Source of the DNA: Marivirga arenosa
GTDB lineage: Bacteria > Bacteroidota > Bacteroidia > Cytophagales > Cyclobacteriaceae
Assembly (NCBI RefSeq): GCF_030503875.2
Contig: NZ_CP129968.2
Location: 1,700,001 to 1,764,000, forward strand
Reading direction: 5' to 3'
DNA length: 64,000 nt
Shown piece by piece: positions 52,361 to 61,300 of the stretch; the first letter of the stretch is position 1; every line of letters begins with the position of its first letter. Below the pieces are notes generated by a model, which ran no database searches, had not been told where the DNA came from, and saw nothing but the letters and a program-made list of their open reading frames with translations. The translations under genes were made by a program, and so were the position numbers.

Positions 52361-52400
52361 TGATAGACATCACCGAACTTTATGAATAGTATTTTTATTT

Positions 52401-52408
52401 TATATTTG
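52401..52408 (+). promoter_or_regulatory. Possible -7 element (TATATTTG) of the RHH/MazF pair
   Basis: TATATTTG matches TAnnTTTG and lies 23 bases before the antitoxin ATG 52432. A clear -33 TTG is not found at the right distance. AT-rich inverted bases around 52405-52425 (TTTGTATAACACAAA) form a small palindrome that could be the operator for the RHH antitoxin. Confidence 0.4.
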
Positions 52409-52431
52409 TATAACACAAATATGATTCATAC

Positions 52432-52674
52432 ATGAATATTACAACTACCCTTCCCAAAGATGTTATAGATTTATTAGCTAAGAAAGCTAAAGAACTTAAT
52501 TTGCCCAAGAATAAGATTATTGAAAGAGCCTTAAAAGTTTATTTGGAGAATATTGAAAAGGCAGAATATGCAAAATCATACAAACAAGCATCTACAGATA
52601 CAGATCTATTGCAGATCGCAGAGGAAGGTATGACTGATTATTGGAAGCAACTCAATGATTCTGAAAAAGCATGA
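52432..52674 (+). CDS. Ribbon-helix-helix (CopG/MazE-like) antitoxin
   Basis: An 80-residue protein. Residues 1-44 (NITTTLPKDVIDLLAKKAKE, then LPKNKIIERALKVYLENIEK) read as an RHH DNA-binding domain; the C-terminal tail (DTDLLQIAEEGMTDYWKQL) would bind the toxin. It overlaps the MazF-like gene by 4 bases (ATGA). RHH antitoxins usually repress their own promoter; a palindrome in the leader fits. Confidence 0.85.
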   Translation: MNITTTLPKDVIDLLAKKAKELNLPKNKIIERALKVYLENIEKAEYAKSYKQASTDTDLLQIAEEGMTDYWKQLNDSEKA

Positions 52675-53003
52675 GACAGGCGGAAATTTGGAATGTTGAT
52701 TTAAATCCAGTTAGGGGCAGTGAACAGGCTGGATTTAGACCAGTAGTAATTGTCAGCGGTAATTTAGCTAATCAATATTTAAATACGGTGATTGTTTGTC
52801 CATTTACTACTAAGGTAAAAGAGTATAAAGGGAATCCTATTTTGAAACCAGATGCGAAAAATAGATTAAAGGAAAAATCCGAGATATTAGTTTTTCATAT
52901 TAGGTCTGTGTCAAAAGAAAGATTTATAAATAAGATCGGTGAAGTTTCTGCAGATTGTATACAAGAAATCAAGAAAACGTTGGGAGATATTTTAAAATAT
53001 TAA
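52671..53003 (+). CDS. MazF/PemK-family toxin
   Basis: A 110-residue protein. RQAEIWNVDLNPVRGSEQAG, FRPVVIVSG and the later EILVFHIRSVSKERF are the PemK/MazF signature of an mRNA endoribonuclease. The Arg and Thr/Ser of the active site lie in RGSEQ and CPFTTK. Overlaps its antitoxin by 4 bases. Convergent with hutG-like, ending one base before it. Confidence 0.9.
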   Translation: MRQAEIWNVDLNPVRGSEQAGFRPVVIVSGNLANQYLNTVIVCPFTTKVKEYKGNPILKPDAKNRLKEKSEILVFHIRSVSKERFINKIGEVSADCIQEIKKTLGDILKY

Positions 53004-53990
53004 TTACTCCATCAAGCCTTTTATGAAATCAGTCACTAAATAAGAGAGTAATTTACCGGTTTGAGGGTCTTCTAGTCCGTTGTCTAATTTTGCTGCTGCT
53101 TCACAGATATGGAAGTAACTTGGCTTTAATTGGTAAGCAGTATTGTATGCATATTTACGTGCTTCCAATGCACTAAAACCAGTTGGTGTCATGGCCGAAC
53201 TTAAAACATTTTCAACACTATCCATATCAAGTTCAATACCCGCTATTCCTTTTGTGTTTTCTATAAAATGATGTAAAGCTTTATCGAAACTTATTTTATT
53301 TCTAAGATAAATATCTTCATAGAAATACCATTGAATATCTTTTTGCTTGCTCATTTCTTCAAGCATTGTCTGACTATTATAATTTTCATGCAGACCTAAT
53401 ATATGATAAGGTCCAAGGAATCCCTCATGCCTAGCACTGCTGAAAGGATTACCACTGTGTCTTCCTTCCAATTTCCTGAAATCAGCATGTGCATCCATAT
53501 TAATGACAGAAACTGGAGCATTTTTAGCTTGGCTTACGCCTTTAATTATTGGATACGCATTGGCATGACTTCCGCCAATAATTATCACTCTTTTTCCGGC
53601 TAGACTGATTTTTTCAATTAGCGGACTTATGGAATCATCTATCAAACTAACTTTTTCTCTATAGTCTTCTGTTGACTCACATTCTTGAAAGATTTCCTGA
53701 AATTGGAAGCTTCCTAAAATATGAATATGCTCTCCTGCTAGTCTGACAGTATTTTGAACATTGACAAAAGCATCTAAAAAGGCATTCCAAGCAGTGTGTG
53801 TCCCTGATTTTCCTAAATTACCTTTTACACCTATTGATTCTTCTATTCCTATAATTACGTATCTTGCAGTACTATTTTCAAAGTCTGAACCATAGCTAAT
53901 TTTTTCTCCAATCTTAATTTCACCCTCTCTTTTATGGGTTAATGTAAAGAGTGTTTCCTTATCTAGGTATTTAAAATTTGCTATATCCAT
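53004..53990 (-). CDS. hutG: Formimidoylglutamase/arginase-family protein (HutG-like)
   Basis: A 328-residue ureohydrolase-family protein. Metal-ligand motifs appear in modified form: IIGGSHANAYPII, NMDAHADFRKLEGRHSGNPF and ELDMDSVENV, instead of GGGHE, DAHxDxR and DxDxxDP. The Bacteroidota formimidoylglutamase group shows this pattern. It would release formamide or similar from N-formimidoyl-L-glutamate, the last step of histidine degradation. Overlaps hutI by 10 bases. hutH and hutU are not in the window. Confidence 0.8.
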   Translation of the reverse strand: MDIANFKYLDKETLFTLTHKREGEIKIGEKISYGSDFENSTARYVIIGIEESIGVKGNLGKSGTHTAWNAFLDAFVNVQNTVRLAGEHIHILGSFQFQEIFQECESTEDYREKVSLIDDSISPLIEKISLAGKRVIIIGGSHANAYPIIKGVSQAKNAPVSVINMDAHADFRKLEGRHSGNPFSSARHEGFLGPYHILGLHENYNSQTMLEEMSKQKDIQWYFYEDIYLRNKISFDKALHHFIENTKGIAGIELDMDSVENVLSSAMTPTGFSALEARKYAYNTAYQLKPSYFHICEAAAKLDNGLEDPQTGKLLSYLVTDFIKGLME

Positions 53991-55207
53991 GAGCCGTTAA
54001 TCATTACTTTGTCAATACTTTGAGAACCAAAAGCATAAGGTAAATAAGCTAATGAGGGAATTTCTTTAGTGAGAACTAGATTAGCTCTTTTTCCACGGGT
54101 AATTGATCCTACTTCTTTTTCTGATTCCATAGCAAATGCTCCATTGAGGGTTGCGGCATTAATTGCTTCTTCTGGAGTCATTTTCATTTGAATACATGAT
54201 AATGCAATCAATAAAGGGATGTTTCCACTAGGAGAGGAGCCAGGGTTATAATCTGTCGCTAATGCAACAGCAGCACCTGCATTAATTAATTCTCTTGCAG
54301 GAGGATATTGCATTCTTAAGAAAAATGCGGCAGATGGAAGTAGGGTTGAAATAATATCATGAGACCCTAGTAGCTCAATTTCTTCTTTACCTAATGTTTC
54401 CAAGTGATCGACTGAAAGCGCATTAGTTTTTATCCCTAATTGAACACCACCGCTATTATTTAGCTGGTTAGCATGAATTTTTCCTTTTAAACCATATTTT
54501 GCACCTGCATTTAATACCTTTTCGCTCATTTCCTGATCGAAGAATCCTGTTTCGCAGAAAACATCTATATAGTCCGCTAGATTTTCTTCTGCTACAGCTG
54601 GGAGCATTTCTTCAGTAACGATTTTAAGATATGCTTCTTTATTCTCTTTGTACTCAACTGGGAAGGCATGTGCCCCTAAAAAGGTAGATTTAATAGGTAT
54701 ATCAACACTTTCTTTTATCCTTTTTACTACTCGGAGCATTTTCAATTCAGCCTCTACCGTTAAGCCATACCCACTTTTGATTTCTAAAGCACCTGTTCCT
54801 AAATGCATTACTTCTATGACTCTTTTCATGGCTTGCTCGTATAATTCATCTTCAGAAGTCTTAGCTAATTTCTTAGCTGAATTTAAAATTCCACCCCCTT
54901 TCGCGGCAATTTCAGCATAACTAAGGCCTTTAATTTTATCAACAAACTCTGACTCTCTACTTCCTGCAAAAACTATATGAGTATGAGAGTCGCAGAATGC
55001 TGGTAAAATAGATTGACCTTTTACATCATATATTTCATCATTGGAGTCAACAGTTAAAGAATCCATATCCCCATAAGCTGAGATTTTGCCATCTTTTATT
55101 TTAAGATAAGCATTTTCAATAGAAGGAAGAGTACTTAGCTCATTACCTCTTAATAACTTATTTTCTTCTCTAATTCCAAAAAGTGACTTTATGTTGGTTA
55201 GGATCAT
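53981..55207 (-). CDS. hutI: Imidazolonepropionase HutI
   Basis: A 408-residue amidohydrolase that opens the imidazolone ring in histidine catabolism. Metal-binding SHTHIVFAGSR (about 71-81), KIHANQLNNSGG, and the later ATDYNPGSSPSGNIP that contains the catalytic Asp. EIKSGYGL and ESEFVDKIKGLSYAEIAAKG are substrate-pocket segments. It runs into the hutG-like gene with a 10-base overlap, giving a two-gene hut unit. Confidence 0.94.
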   Translation of the reverse strand: MILTNIKSLFGIREENKLLRGNELSTLPSIENAYLKIKDGKISAYGDMDSLTVDSNDEIYDVKGQSILPAFCDSHTHIVFAGSRESEFVDKIKGLSYAEIAAKGGGILNSAKKLAKTSEDELYEQAMKRVIEVMHLGTGALEIKSGYGLTVEAELKMLRVVKRIKESVDIPIKSTFLGAHAFPVEYKENKEAYLKIVTEEMLPAVAEENLADYIDVFCETGFFDQEMSEKVLNAGAKYGLKGKIHANQLNNSGGVQLGIKTNALSVDHLETLGKEEIELLGSHDIISTLLPSAAFFLRMQYPPARELINAGAAVALATDYNPGSSPSGNIPLLIALSCIQMKMTPEEAINAATLNGAFAMESEKEVGSITRGKRANLVLTKEIPSLAYLPYAFGSQSIDKVMINGSWI

Positions 55208-55227
55208 GATTAAAAAGTGGTTTGCAG

Positions 55228-55250
55228 GGTGAAGGGTGATGGATGTTTGA
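55228..55250. repeat. Left inverted repeat flanking the four-helix-bundle gene
   Basis: GGGTGAAGGGTGATGGATGT (from 55228) and its continuation TTGA match the reverse complement of the right copy at 55723-55747 at all but a few positions. Confidence 0.7.
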
Positions 55251-55307
55251 AGAATTTTAGTCTTTGATTTTTAAACATTCTCATTACCCTGAGTTGATTA
55301 ATGTGTA

Positions 55308-55688
55308 TTATTTGATTTTTGAACGATAACTTATCATCATATTCATTAAAAGGTAAGCTTGATCATAGTTATTTTTAAAGCATTTAATGTCAATGTATTG
55401 TCTTTTTTCTGCTTTATATAGGCAAGTCACAACCTCTGCTAATGACCTGATTGAGTATCCTAAAAATTTTTTGTTTTCAGGTAAAGATTGAAGTATTGAA
55501 CCTTCTGCAATATTTAACGCAATTGAATCAACGGCTCTTCTGATTTGCGATGTTAAATTATAATTTTCAGTTTTAGGGAACGCTTCAGAAATTTTATAAA
55601 TTTCCTCAGCAAAATCCATTGACATTTGCCAGATTCTAAGCTTTTCAAATTTAAAACTCATAATTGTAAGCTTGGTTGATTCATTCAA
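55308..55688 (-). CDS. Four-helix-bundle protein (23S rRNA intervening-sequence family)
   Basis: A 126-residue protein; a start 9 codons later (MSFKFEKLRIWQMS, ATG at 55661) fits the family better. FEKLRIWQMSMDFAEEIYKI, TSQIRRAVDSIALNIAEGSI and NKKFLGYSIRSLAEV are the TIGR02436 four-helix-bundle signature. The family was first described in intervening sequences of bacterial 23S rRNA genes and is widespread as single genes in Bacteroidota; function unknown. Here it sits between hutI and asnS inside a pair of about 24-base inverted repeats, which suggests insertion as a unit. Confidence 0.85.
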   Translation of the reverse strand: MNESTKLTIMSFKFEKLRIWQMSMDFAEEIYKISEAFPKTENYNLTSQIRRAVDSIALNIAEGSILQSLPENKKFLGYSIRSLAEVVTCLYKAEKRQYIDIKCFKNNYDQAYLLMNMMISYRSKIK

Positions 55689-55713
55689 TCTAAATAAATC
55701 TACTCAAGCTTAC
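55666..55713. repeat. Inverted repeat at the 5' end of the four-helix-bundle gene
   Basis: GTAAGCTTG (55666-55674) and CAAGCTTAC (55705-55713) are perfect 9-base complements around a 30-base spacer. It spans the upstream edge of the gene, where it could act as operator or structural element. Confidence 0.5.
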
Positions 55714-55722
55714 AAATGTATT

Positions 55723-55747
55723 ATCCAACATCCATCATCCAACACCC
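55723..55747. repeat. Right inverted repeat flanking the four-helix-bundle gene
   Basis: ATCCAACATCCATCATCCAA (from 55724) followed by CACCC is the counterpart of 55228-55250 in opposite orientation. It begins 2 bases before the stop region of asnS. Confidence 0.7.
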
Positions 55748-55748
55748 A

Positions 55749-57200
55749 TCAAAACTCAGCGTTATCAGGTGTTCTTGGAAATGGAATTACATCTCTAATA
55801 TTTCCCATTCCTGTCACGAAAAGCATAAGCCTTTCAAAACCTAGTCCGAATCCGCTATGAGGAGCTGTACCGAATTTACGAGTATCTAAATACCACCAAA
55901 GTTCTTCTTCTGGGATATTCATCTCTTTCATTCTTTGAGTTAGCTTGTCTAGTCTTTCCTCTCTTTGAGATCCACCTACGATTTCACCAATGCCAGGAAA
56001 CAAAATATCCATTGCACCTACAGTTTTGTCATCATCATTCTGACGCATATAGAATGCTTTGATATCCTTAGGGTAGTCAAATAGTATGACTGGTTTTTTG
56101 AAATGTTTCTCAACTAAGAAACGTTCATGCTCAGATTGCAAATCAGCGCCCCAGCCTTCAATAATGTAGTTGAATTTTTTCTTTTTGTTAGGCTTACTGT
56201 TTCTAAGAATTTCAATAGCATCAGTGTAGCTTACTTTCTCAAAATCATTATTTAAGATAAATTCTAGTCTTTCTATTAAGCCCATTTCCTGCCTTTCATT
56301 CTGAGGTTTTTGTTTATCCTCATCTTCAGCTCTCTTAGCAAGGAAAGCTAAATCATCTTTACAATTATCTAAAGCATATTTCACCACATACTTTAACATT
56401 TCTTCGGCTAAAGCCATATTGTCTTTTAAGTCATAGAAGGCCATTTCAGGCTCTACCATCCAAAACTCAGCTAAGTGACGGGTGGTATTAGAGTTTTCAG
56501 CTCTAAACGTTGGACCAAAAGTATAAATTTCGCCTAATGCCATTGCACTCAATTCACCTTCTAGCTGTCCTGAAACAGTTAGATTGGTTTCCTTACCGAA
56601 GAAATCTTGTTTGTAATCAACTTTCCCATCATCAGTCATAGGGATTTTGTCCAAATCAAAATTGGTTACGTGAAATGTTTCACCCGCACCTTCAGCATCA
56701 TTTGCTGTTATGATTGGAGTATGAAGATTATAGAATCCTTTTTTATGGAAAAACTCATGTATCGCAAAAGCTAAAGAATGACGAATTCTAAAAATAGCGC
56801 TAAAGGTGCTACTACGCATTCTTAAATGAGCCTTTTCTCTCATAAACTCCATTGAATGCTTTTTAGGCTGTAGTGGATACTTTTCAGGATCAGCCTTGCC
56901 TAATACTTCAATAGTCTCAGCAAGTATTTCAACTGACTGGCCAGCTCCTTGAGAAGCTACTACTTTTCCTACTACATTTAAAGCGGCTCCTGTCGTAATA
57001 TCTTTAATGATATCTTCAGAGATAACCTCTGGGTCGGCAACAATCTGAATATTATTGATAGTAGAACCATCATTTAGCGCAATAAAAAAAACAGGCTTTC
57101 CACCTCTTTTTGTTCTTACCCATCCTTTCACATTTGCTTGTTGCTCAGTAGCTTCACTAGCTAATAGTTCTTTGATTTTAATTCTTGCCGGAACAGTCAT
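55749..57200 (-). CDS. asnS: Asparaginyl-tRNA synthetase
   Basis: A 483-residue class IIb synthetase. N-terminal OB-fold anticodon-binding domain (about 15-105; [20 protein letters not shown]) and the catalytic core with motif 2 ([20 protein letters not shown]) and motif 3 ([16 protein letters not shown]). The motif around NTTRHLAEF, without the aspartate-specific insertion, and the overall length indicate AsnRS rather than AspRS. Charges tRNA-Asn. The C-terminus ([16 protein letters not shown]) is canonical. Confidence 0.96.
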   Translation of the reverse strand: MTVPARIKIKELLASEATEQQANVKGWVRTKRGGKPVFFIALNDGSTINNIQIVADPEVISEDIIKDITTGAALNVVGKVVASQGAGQSVEILAETIEVLGKADPEKYPLQPKKHSMEFMREKAHLRMRSSTFSAIFRIRHSLAFAIHEFFHKKGFYNLHTPIITANDAEGAGETFHVTNFDLDKIPMTDDGKVDYKQDFFGKETNLTVSGQLEGELSAMALGEIYTFGPTFRAENSNTTRHLAEFWMVEPEMAFYDLKDNMALAEEMLKYVVKYALDNCKDDLAFLAKRAEDEDKQKPQNERQEMGLIERLEFILNNDFEKVSYTDAIEILRNSKPNKKKKFNYIIEGWGADLQSEHERFLVEKHFKKPVILFDYPKDIKAFYMRQNDDDKTVGAMDILFPGIGEIVGGSQREERLDKLTQRMKEMNIPEEELWWYLDTRKFGTAPHSGFGLGFERLMLFVTGMGNIRDVIPFPRTPDNAEF

Positions 57201-57334
57201 AAAATAATTACGTTTATTTTTTGTAAATTTTAGTCTGCCAAAATTCGATATTATTGGCTTTTTATCAAAGATTTCAAGAATTTAAAATAAATTTGGGTAA
57301 AGAAAATTGGCACAATTTTTAGTTTAATCCTTTT

Positions 57335-58765
57335 ATGCAAAAATTAGTACTCACACAATCTTTAGGACAACGTTTGTCTCCTCAGCAAATTCAGTTTATA
57401 AAACTGTTGCAAGTGCCTACTGCTGAGTTGGATACGAGAATAGAAGAAGAATTAGAAATAAATCCAGCCTTAGAAGAAGGAAAAGAAGAGCCAGAAGAGG
57501 ATAATTTTGAAGAAGATTATGAGGAGGATACTAATGATGATTTTGACATAGAAGATTATCTTCATGATGACGAAGCGGGATACAAAATGCAGGGTGATGG
57601 CAATAATCAGGAAGAGGAAAAGGAAATGCCCATTGCAATGGGTACTACTCTAAATGATCAATTGATGACCCAATTGGGCTTTTTAGGGCTTGATGAACAC
57701 CAATATAAAATTGGGAAGCAGCTAATCGGCAGCATAGAAAGTGATGGTTATATCCGTAGAGATATTAGTGCGATCGTTAATGATTTAGCATTTTCACAAA
57801 ATGTAAATACTGATGAAGATGAAGTTGAAAGTGTATTAGCCAAAATTCAAGAATTTGATCCTGCAGGGATTGCTTGTAGAAATTTACAGGAATGCTTACT
57901 TCTGCAGTTAGAAAGAAAAATTGACCAATCTGAAACCGTTCAGTTAGCCCATCAAATCATAGATGAATGTTTTGAAGAATTCTCAAAGAAGCATTATGAA
58001 AAAATAGTGAAAAAGCTAAATATTGAGGATGAGGAACTTTTCAAAGAGGCTATTGATACCATTAAAAGATTAAATCCAAAACCTGGTGGATCAGGATCAA
58101 GTGCCGTAAGAACACAGTATTTAATGCCTGATTTTATATTGACCAATCAAAATGGTGAATTAGTTATTACATTAAATTCTAGAAATGCACCTGATTTACG
58201 GGTGAGCCCTTCATATTCTGAAATGCTTAAAGCTTATGATAAAGGAGATAAAAAGGATAAAAAACTGAAGGAAACTGTTGGTTTCGTAAAGCAAAAATTA
58301 GATGCAGCTAAATGGTTTATTGATGCCATTAAACAACGTCAATTCACTTTGTTGAATACTATGCAGGCCATATTAGAATATCAATATGAATTCTTTAAAG
58401 AAGGTGATGAAAGTAAACTTCGCCCTATGATTTTGAAGGATATTGCTGAAAAAATTGATATGGATATTTCCACTGTTTCTAGAGTAGCTAATAGTAAATC
58501 GGTGCAGACTGAATTTGGTATATATCCATTAAAATTCTTCTTCTCTGAAGGTATAGCTACAGAATCTGGTGAGGATGTTAGTTCAAGAGAAGTGAAAAAT
58601 ACATTGAAAGAATTTATAGATAAAGAGGATAAAAGTAAGCCACTTTCTGATGATAAATTAGAAAAACTATTAAAAGGTAAAGGTTATAAAATTGCCAGAA
58701 GAACCGTAGCTAAATATAGAGAACAGTTAAATATTCCAGTAGCACGTTTAAGAAAAGAATTATAG
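57335..58765 (+). CDS. rpoN: RNA polymerase sigma-54 factor RpoN
   Basis: A 476-residue sigma factor. Region I at 1-50 (LTQSLGQRLSPQQIQFIKLL, the Q-rich activator-interacting helix), an acidic region II (about 50-100), the core-binding domain (about 110-330), an HTH (about 360-400; DIAEKIDMDISTVSRVANSK) and the RpoN box ARRTVAKYREQLNIP (about 455-469). Length is standard. It overlaps the PAP2-like gene by one base (TAGTG). Confidence 0.95.
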   Translation: MQKLVLTQSLGQRLSPQQIQFIKLLQVPTAELDTRIEEELEINPALEEGKEEPEEDNFEEDYEEDTNDDFDIEDYLHDDEAGYKMQGDGNNQEEEKEMPIAMGTTLNDQLMTQLGFLGLDEHQYKIGKQLIGSIESDGYIRRDISAIVNDLAFSQNVNTDEDEVESVLAKIQEFDPAGIACRNLQECLLLQLERKIDQSETVQLAHQIIDECFEEFSKKHYEKIVKKLNIEDEELFKEAIDTIKRLNPKPGGSGSSAVRTQYLMPDFILTNQNGELVITLNSRNAPDLRVSPSYSEMLKAYDKGDKKDKKLKETVGFVKQKLDAAKWFIDAIKQRQFTLLNTMQAILEYQYEFFKEGDESKLRPMILKDIAEKIDMDISTVSRVANSKSVQTEFGIYPLKFFFSEGIATESGEDVSSREVKNTLKEFIDKEDKSKPLSDDKLEKLLKGKGYKIARRTVAKYREQLNIPVARLRKEL

Positions 58766-59382
58766 TGAATAGGTTCTGGGCGCATTTCATATCAATTGTT
58801 TTTCAACCCTTACTCATTCCGAGTTATATATTTTTGGGCTTAATATTTTTATTGCCTTATGCCTTAAATATGTCTGATGAAATTGCCTGGAGGTTTATTT
58901 CTATGGTTTTCATGACTACTTTCTTAATTCCCTTAATGGGTATATTGTTACTGAAATTTACTCGAAATATTAGCAATTTGAATATGGAAGATAAGAAAGA
59001 ACGTATCTTTCCATTTCTTTTTAATGCTATATTCTATGGTGCTACCACCTATCTGTTTTGGGAGAAATTTCGATTTCCCAATTTAGTGACCGCTATTCTT
59101 TTATCTATAACGATTAGCATTGTCATTCTGACCATTATTACGGTTTGGTGGAAAATTAGTGCTCACGCAATTGCAATATCAGGGGCAACTGGGATTTATT
59201 TGGCTTTATTATTACAATCTGAACCTTCTAATTTTTATTATGCTGTTGCAGCTTGCTTTTTGTTGTGCGGTTTGGTTGGAAGTGCGCGATTACAATTGGC
59301 AGCTCATGATTCTAAACAAGTCTGGTATGGTCTCCTGATTGGCTTTTTTGTAAATTTTCTCACAATTTTGATTCTAAATTAA
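58765..59382 (+). CDS. PAP2-like membrane protein
   Basis: A 205-residue protein with about 6 helices, starting with GTG at 58765 that overlaps the rpoN stop. KISAHAIAISGATG (about 132-145) and SARLQLAAHDSKQV (about 172-185) sit where PAP2 phosphatases have PSGH and SRxxxxxH; His residues are kept in both, but the first motif lacks the Pro and the usual Lys/Arg motif 1 is not clear. Likely a PAP2-fold membrane protein; catalysis is uncertain. Confidence 0.65.
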   Translation: MNRFWAHFISIVFQPLLIPSYIFLGLIFLLPYALNMSDEIAWRFISMVFMTTFLIPLMGILLLKFTRNISNLNMEDKKERIFPFLFNAIFYGATTYLFWEKFRFPNLVTAILLSITISIVILTIITVWWKISAHAIAISGATGIYLALLLQSEPSNFYYAVAACFLLCGLVGSARLQLAAHDSKQVWYGLLIGFFVNFLTILILN

Positions 59383-59395
59383 ACAGATATAAATA

Positions 59396-60175
59396 ATGTA
59401 CGAGTTTTTAAAATATGAACTTAATGATGGTGTTTGTACCATCACATTCAATAGACCAGATTTTTATAATGCTTTTAATGATGGAATTAGTTATGAATTT
59501 CAAAAAGCATTAAAAGAGGCTGGTAAAGACGATGCGGTAAGGGTAGTGGTTATTACCGGTGAAGGGAAAGCATTTTGTTCAGGACAAGATTTGAAATCAG
59601 CTCGTGATGAAGATGATAGAATGTTTTATAACTCATTAGAAAAGAGATATAACCCTATCATCAGAGCAATGAGAAAACTTCCTAAGCCTATCATTGCTAG
59701 ATTAAATGGAGTAGCCGCAGGAGCTGGTTGTTCTTTGGCGCTAGCTTCAGATATGATTATAGCGGCTGAATCATCTAAAATGATCGAAGTATTTATTAAC
59801 ATTGGCTTAGTACCTGATTCAGGCTCTTCTTTCTTCTTGCCTAATTTGGTAGGTTATCAAAAAGCTTTTGAATTATGTGCTATGGGTACAAAAGTTAGTG
59901 CGCAAGAGGCTTATGAACTAGGTATTGTCAATAAGGTGGTAAAAGATGATGAGTTAGATGAAGCAGTGAAATCTTACACTGATTATTTTGCAAAAGCACC
60001 TACCAAATCTATAGGAATGATTAAAAAGATGTTGAATAAAGCAGCTACTTCATCATTGGATGAAATGTTAGAGTATGAAAAATATTCTCAGCAAATAGCA
60101 GGTACCTCAGAAGATTATAAAGAAGGAAAGCAGGCCTTTTTAGATAAAAGAAAACCCGAGTTCAAAGGAAAGTAA
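59396..60175 (+). CDS. Enoyl-CoA hydratase/isomerase family protein (PaaG-like)
   Basis: A 259-residue crotonase. FNRPDFYNAFND (about 18-29), GKAFCSGQDLKSA with the oxyanion-hole region (about 57-70), GVAAGAGCSLALASDMIIAA (about 105-124) and VPDSGSSFFLPNLVGY with the catalytic Asp position rather than the Glu of classical hydratases. That pattern resembles PaaG, the ring-1,2-epoxyphenylacetyl-CoA isomerase. No paa genes are adjacent, so the substrate is open. A strong terminator follows. Confidence 0.8.
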   Translation: MYEFLKYELNDGVCTITFNRPDFYNAFNDGISYEFQKALKEAGKDDAVRVVVITGEGKAFCSGQDLKSARDEDDRMFYNSLEKRYNPIIRAMRKLPKPIIARLNGVAAGAGCSLALASDMIIAAESSKMIEVFINIGLVPDSGSSFFLPNLVGYQKAFELCAMGTKVSAQEAYELGIVNKVVKDDELDEAVKSYTDYFAKAPTKSIGMIKKMLNKAATSSLDEMLEYEKYSQQIAGTSEDYKEGKQAFLDKRKPEFKGK

Positions 60176-60181
60176 GAACAC

Positions 60182-60215
60182 AAAAAAGCCGCTTAATCTC
60201 TTAAGCGGCTTTTTT
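60182..60215. terminator. Bidirectional hairpin terminator
   Basis: AAAAAAGCCGCTTAA (60182-60196) pairs perfectly with TTAAGCGGCTTTTTT (60201-60215) around a TCTC loop. It ends the enoyl-CoA hydratase gene (+) and the tRNA gene (-). Confidence 0.93.
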
Positions 60216-60226
60216 GATTATGAGAG

Positions 60227-60300
60227 TGACCTTGCCAGGATTCAAACCTGGAACCTCTTGAGCCGTAATCAAGTGCTCTATTCAGTTGAGCTACAAGGCC
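60227..60300 (-). tRNA. tRNA-Arg (anticodon ACG)
   Basis: Read on the - strand from 60300: acceptor stem GGCCTTG pairs with CAAGGTC, with one G-T pair, and discriminator A. D-arm AGCTCAACTGAATAGAGC, anticodon stem-loop CTTGA-TTACGGC-TCAAG gives anticodon ACG (arginine, CGN, with A34 expected to be edited to inosine). T-arm CCAGGTTTGAATCCTGG. CCA is not encoded in the 3' end. Confidence 0.93.
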
Positions 60301-60439
60301 ATTTAAAAATTATTTTATTGTTCAAAATTAGATTGAGCAATAAGCTTTCATTCGCTACGTTTGCTAATGAGTGTGCAAAGGTAAATAATAATTTCTTATA
60401 AGAAAAAGGATTTATTTATTTATCCTCTGCATAAAACGC

Positions 60440-60447
60440 TATCTTTG
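60440..60447 (+). promoter_or_regulatory. -7 element (TATCTTTG) of the outer-membrane barrel gene
   Basis: TATCTTTG fits TAnnTTTG and lies 31 bases upstream of ATG 60479. The -33 region is only TTTA, about 20 bases upstream. Confidence 0.5.
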
Positions 60448-60478
60448 TCGTTCGAAAGTAAAATTCAAAAAAATACTA

Positions 60479-61249
60479 ATGAAAAAACTATTCGTAATTA
60501 CGATCATATTATTCACTACAGTAATAAGTATGCATGCACAAAACATGCAAGAAAAAAATACATTTGGACCAAGGCCTAATTTAAAAGGAGATCTTACCTT
60601 ATCCTTTGGTTTAAATATGTTATACAATAATGATGTTGAAGCATTAAATCTCCGCACTTTTGGAAATAATGATTTTAAAATTGGATATATGTATCCGATT
60701 CAAATTTCTAATTCCAATTTCAGCTTTAATGCAGGGATTAACTTATCATTTGATAAATATGCATTTGATGGGGATTCCACTACTTTAGCCATAGTGTCAG
60801 GGAGTGATGAACTAAGAAACGTACGTTTACAAAGTATTGGGACTGATATTGTAGGTGAAAATAGTATAGTTGAGAAGTCTAAGTTTGAGACTAATTATGT
60901 GAACATTCCGATTGAATTTAGATACTATTTGAATAAAGATAAGGTGGATAATGGTGGGTTTTTCGTTGCCGCAGGAGGTAGTATAGGGTATTTAATTAAT
61001 GGTAAAACAAAGATAGTTTACAACCAAAACGAGCAGACAAAAAAAATTAAGCGAAAAGAAAATTTCGAGTTAAATCAATTTCGTTATGGTGCTCATATAA
61101 AAGTTGGAATTTCTGGTTTTGGTGCCTATTTCCAATATGATTTCTCAGAACTTTTTAATCCTGGAAGAGGGCCATTAAATAATGCTGAAGAACCTATTGC
61201 AACACAGGCAACTCCATTCAGATTTGGTTTAAGTTTCAACTTATTTTAA
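60479..61249 (+). CDS. PorT-like outer-membrane beta-barrel protein
   Basis: A 256-residue protein with a signal peptide to about residue 20 (ISMHAQ). The mature part consists of amphipathic strands (NFSFNAGINLSFDKYAF, NYVNIPIEFRYYLNKDKV, FFVAAGGSIGYLI, HIKVGISGFGAYFQYDFSEL) and ends in Phe (FRFGLSFNLF), the outer-membrane barrel signature. It belongs to the broad PorT/OMP_b-brl_2 group. No specific cargo can be deduced. Own promoter-like -7 upstream. Confidence 0.78.
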   Translation: MKKLFVITIILFTTVISMHAQNMQEKNTFGPRPNLKGDLTLSFGLNMLYNNDVEALNLRTFGNNDFKIGYMYPIQISNSNFSFNAGINLSFDKYAFDGDSTTLAIVSGSDELRNVRLQSIGTDIVGENSIVEKSKFETNYVNIPIEFRYYLNKDKVDNGGFFVAAGGSIGYLINGKTKIVYNQNEQTKKIKRKENFELNQFRYGAHIKVGISGFGAYFQYDFSELFNPGRGPLNNAEEPIATQATPFRFGLSFNLF

Positions 61250-61273
61250 GACGAGAAAAAAATTATTTTATGT

Positions 61274-61300
61274 AAAGCCCGATTTATCGGGCTTTTTATT
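61274..61300. terminator. Hairpin terminator between convergent genes
   Basis: AAAGCCCGAT (61274-61283) pairs with ATCGGGCTTT (61286-61295), followed by TTATTT on the + strand. It ends the barrel gene and abuts the stop of the subtilase gene on the other strand. Confidence 0.85.

Noticed and set aside
57300..57335. Confident sigma-54 promoter for rpoN
   Set aside because: The -12 GC is missing, so it is reported only as a weak observation.
60392..60405. Perfect 14-base palindrome TTTCTTATAAGAAA as an operator
   Set aside because: AT-rich palindromes of this length arise often by chance in low-GC DNA; it lies about 35 bases upstream of the -7 element but nothing else supports it.
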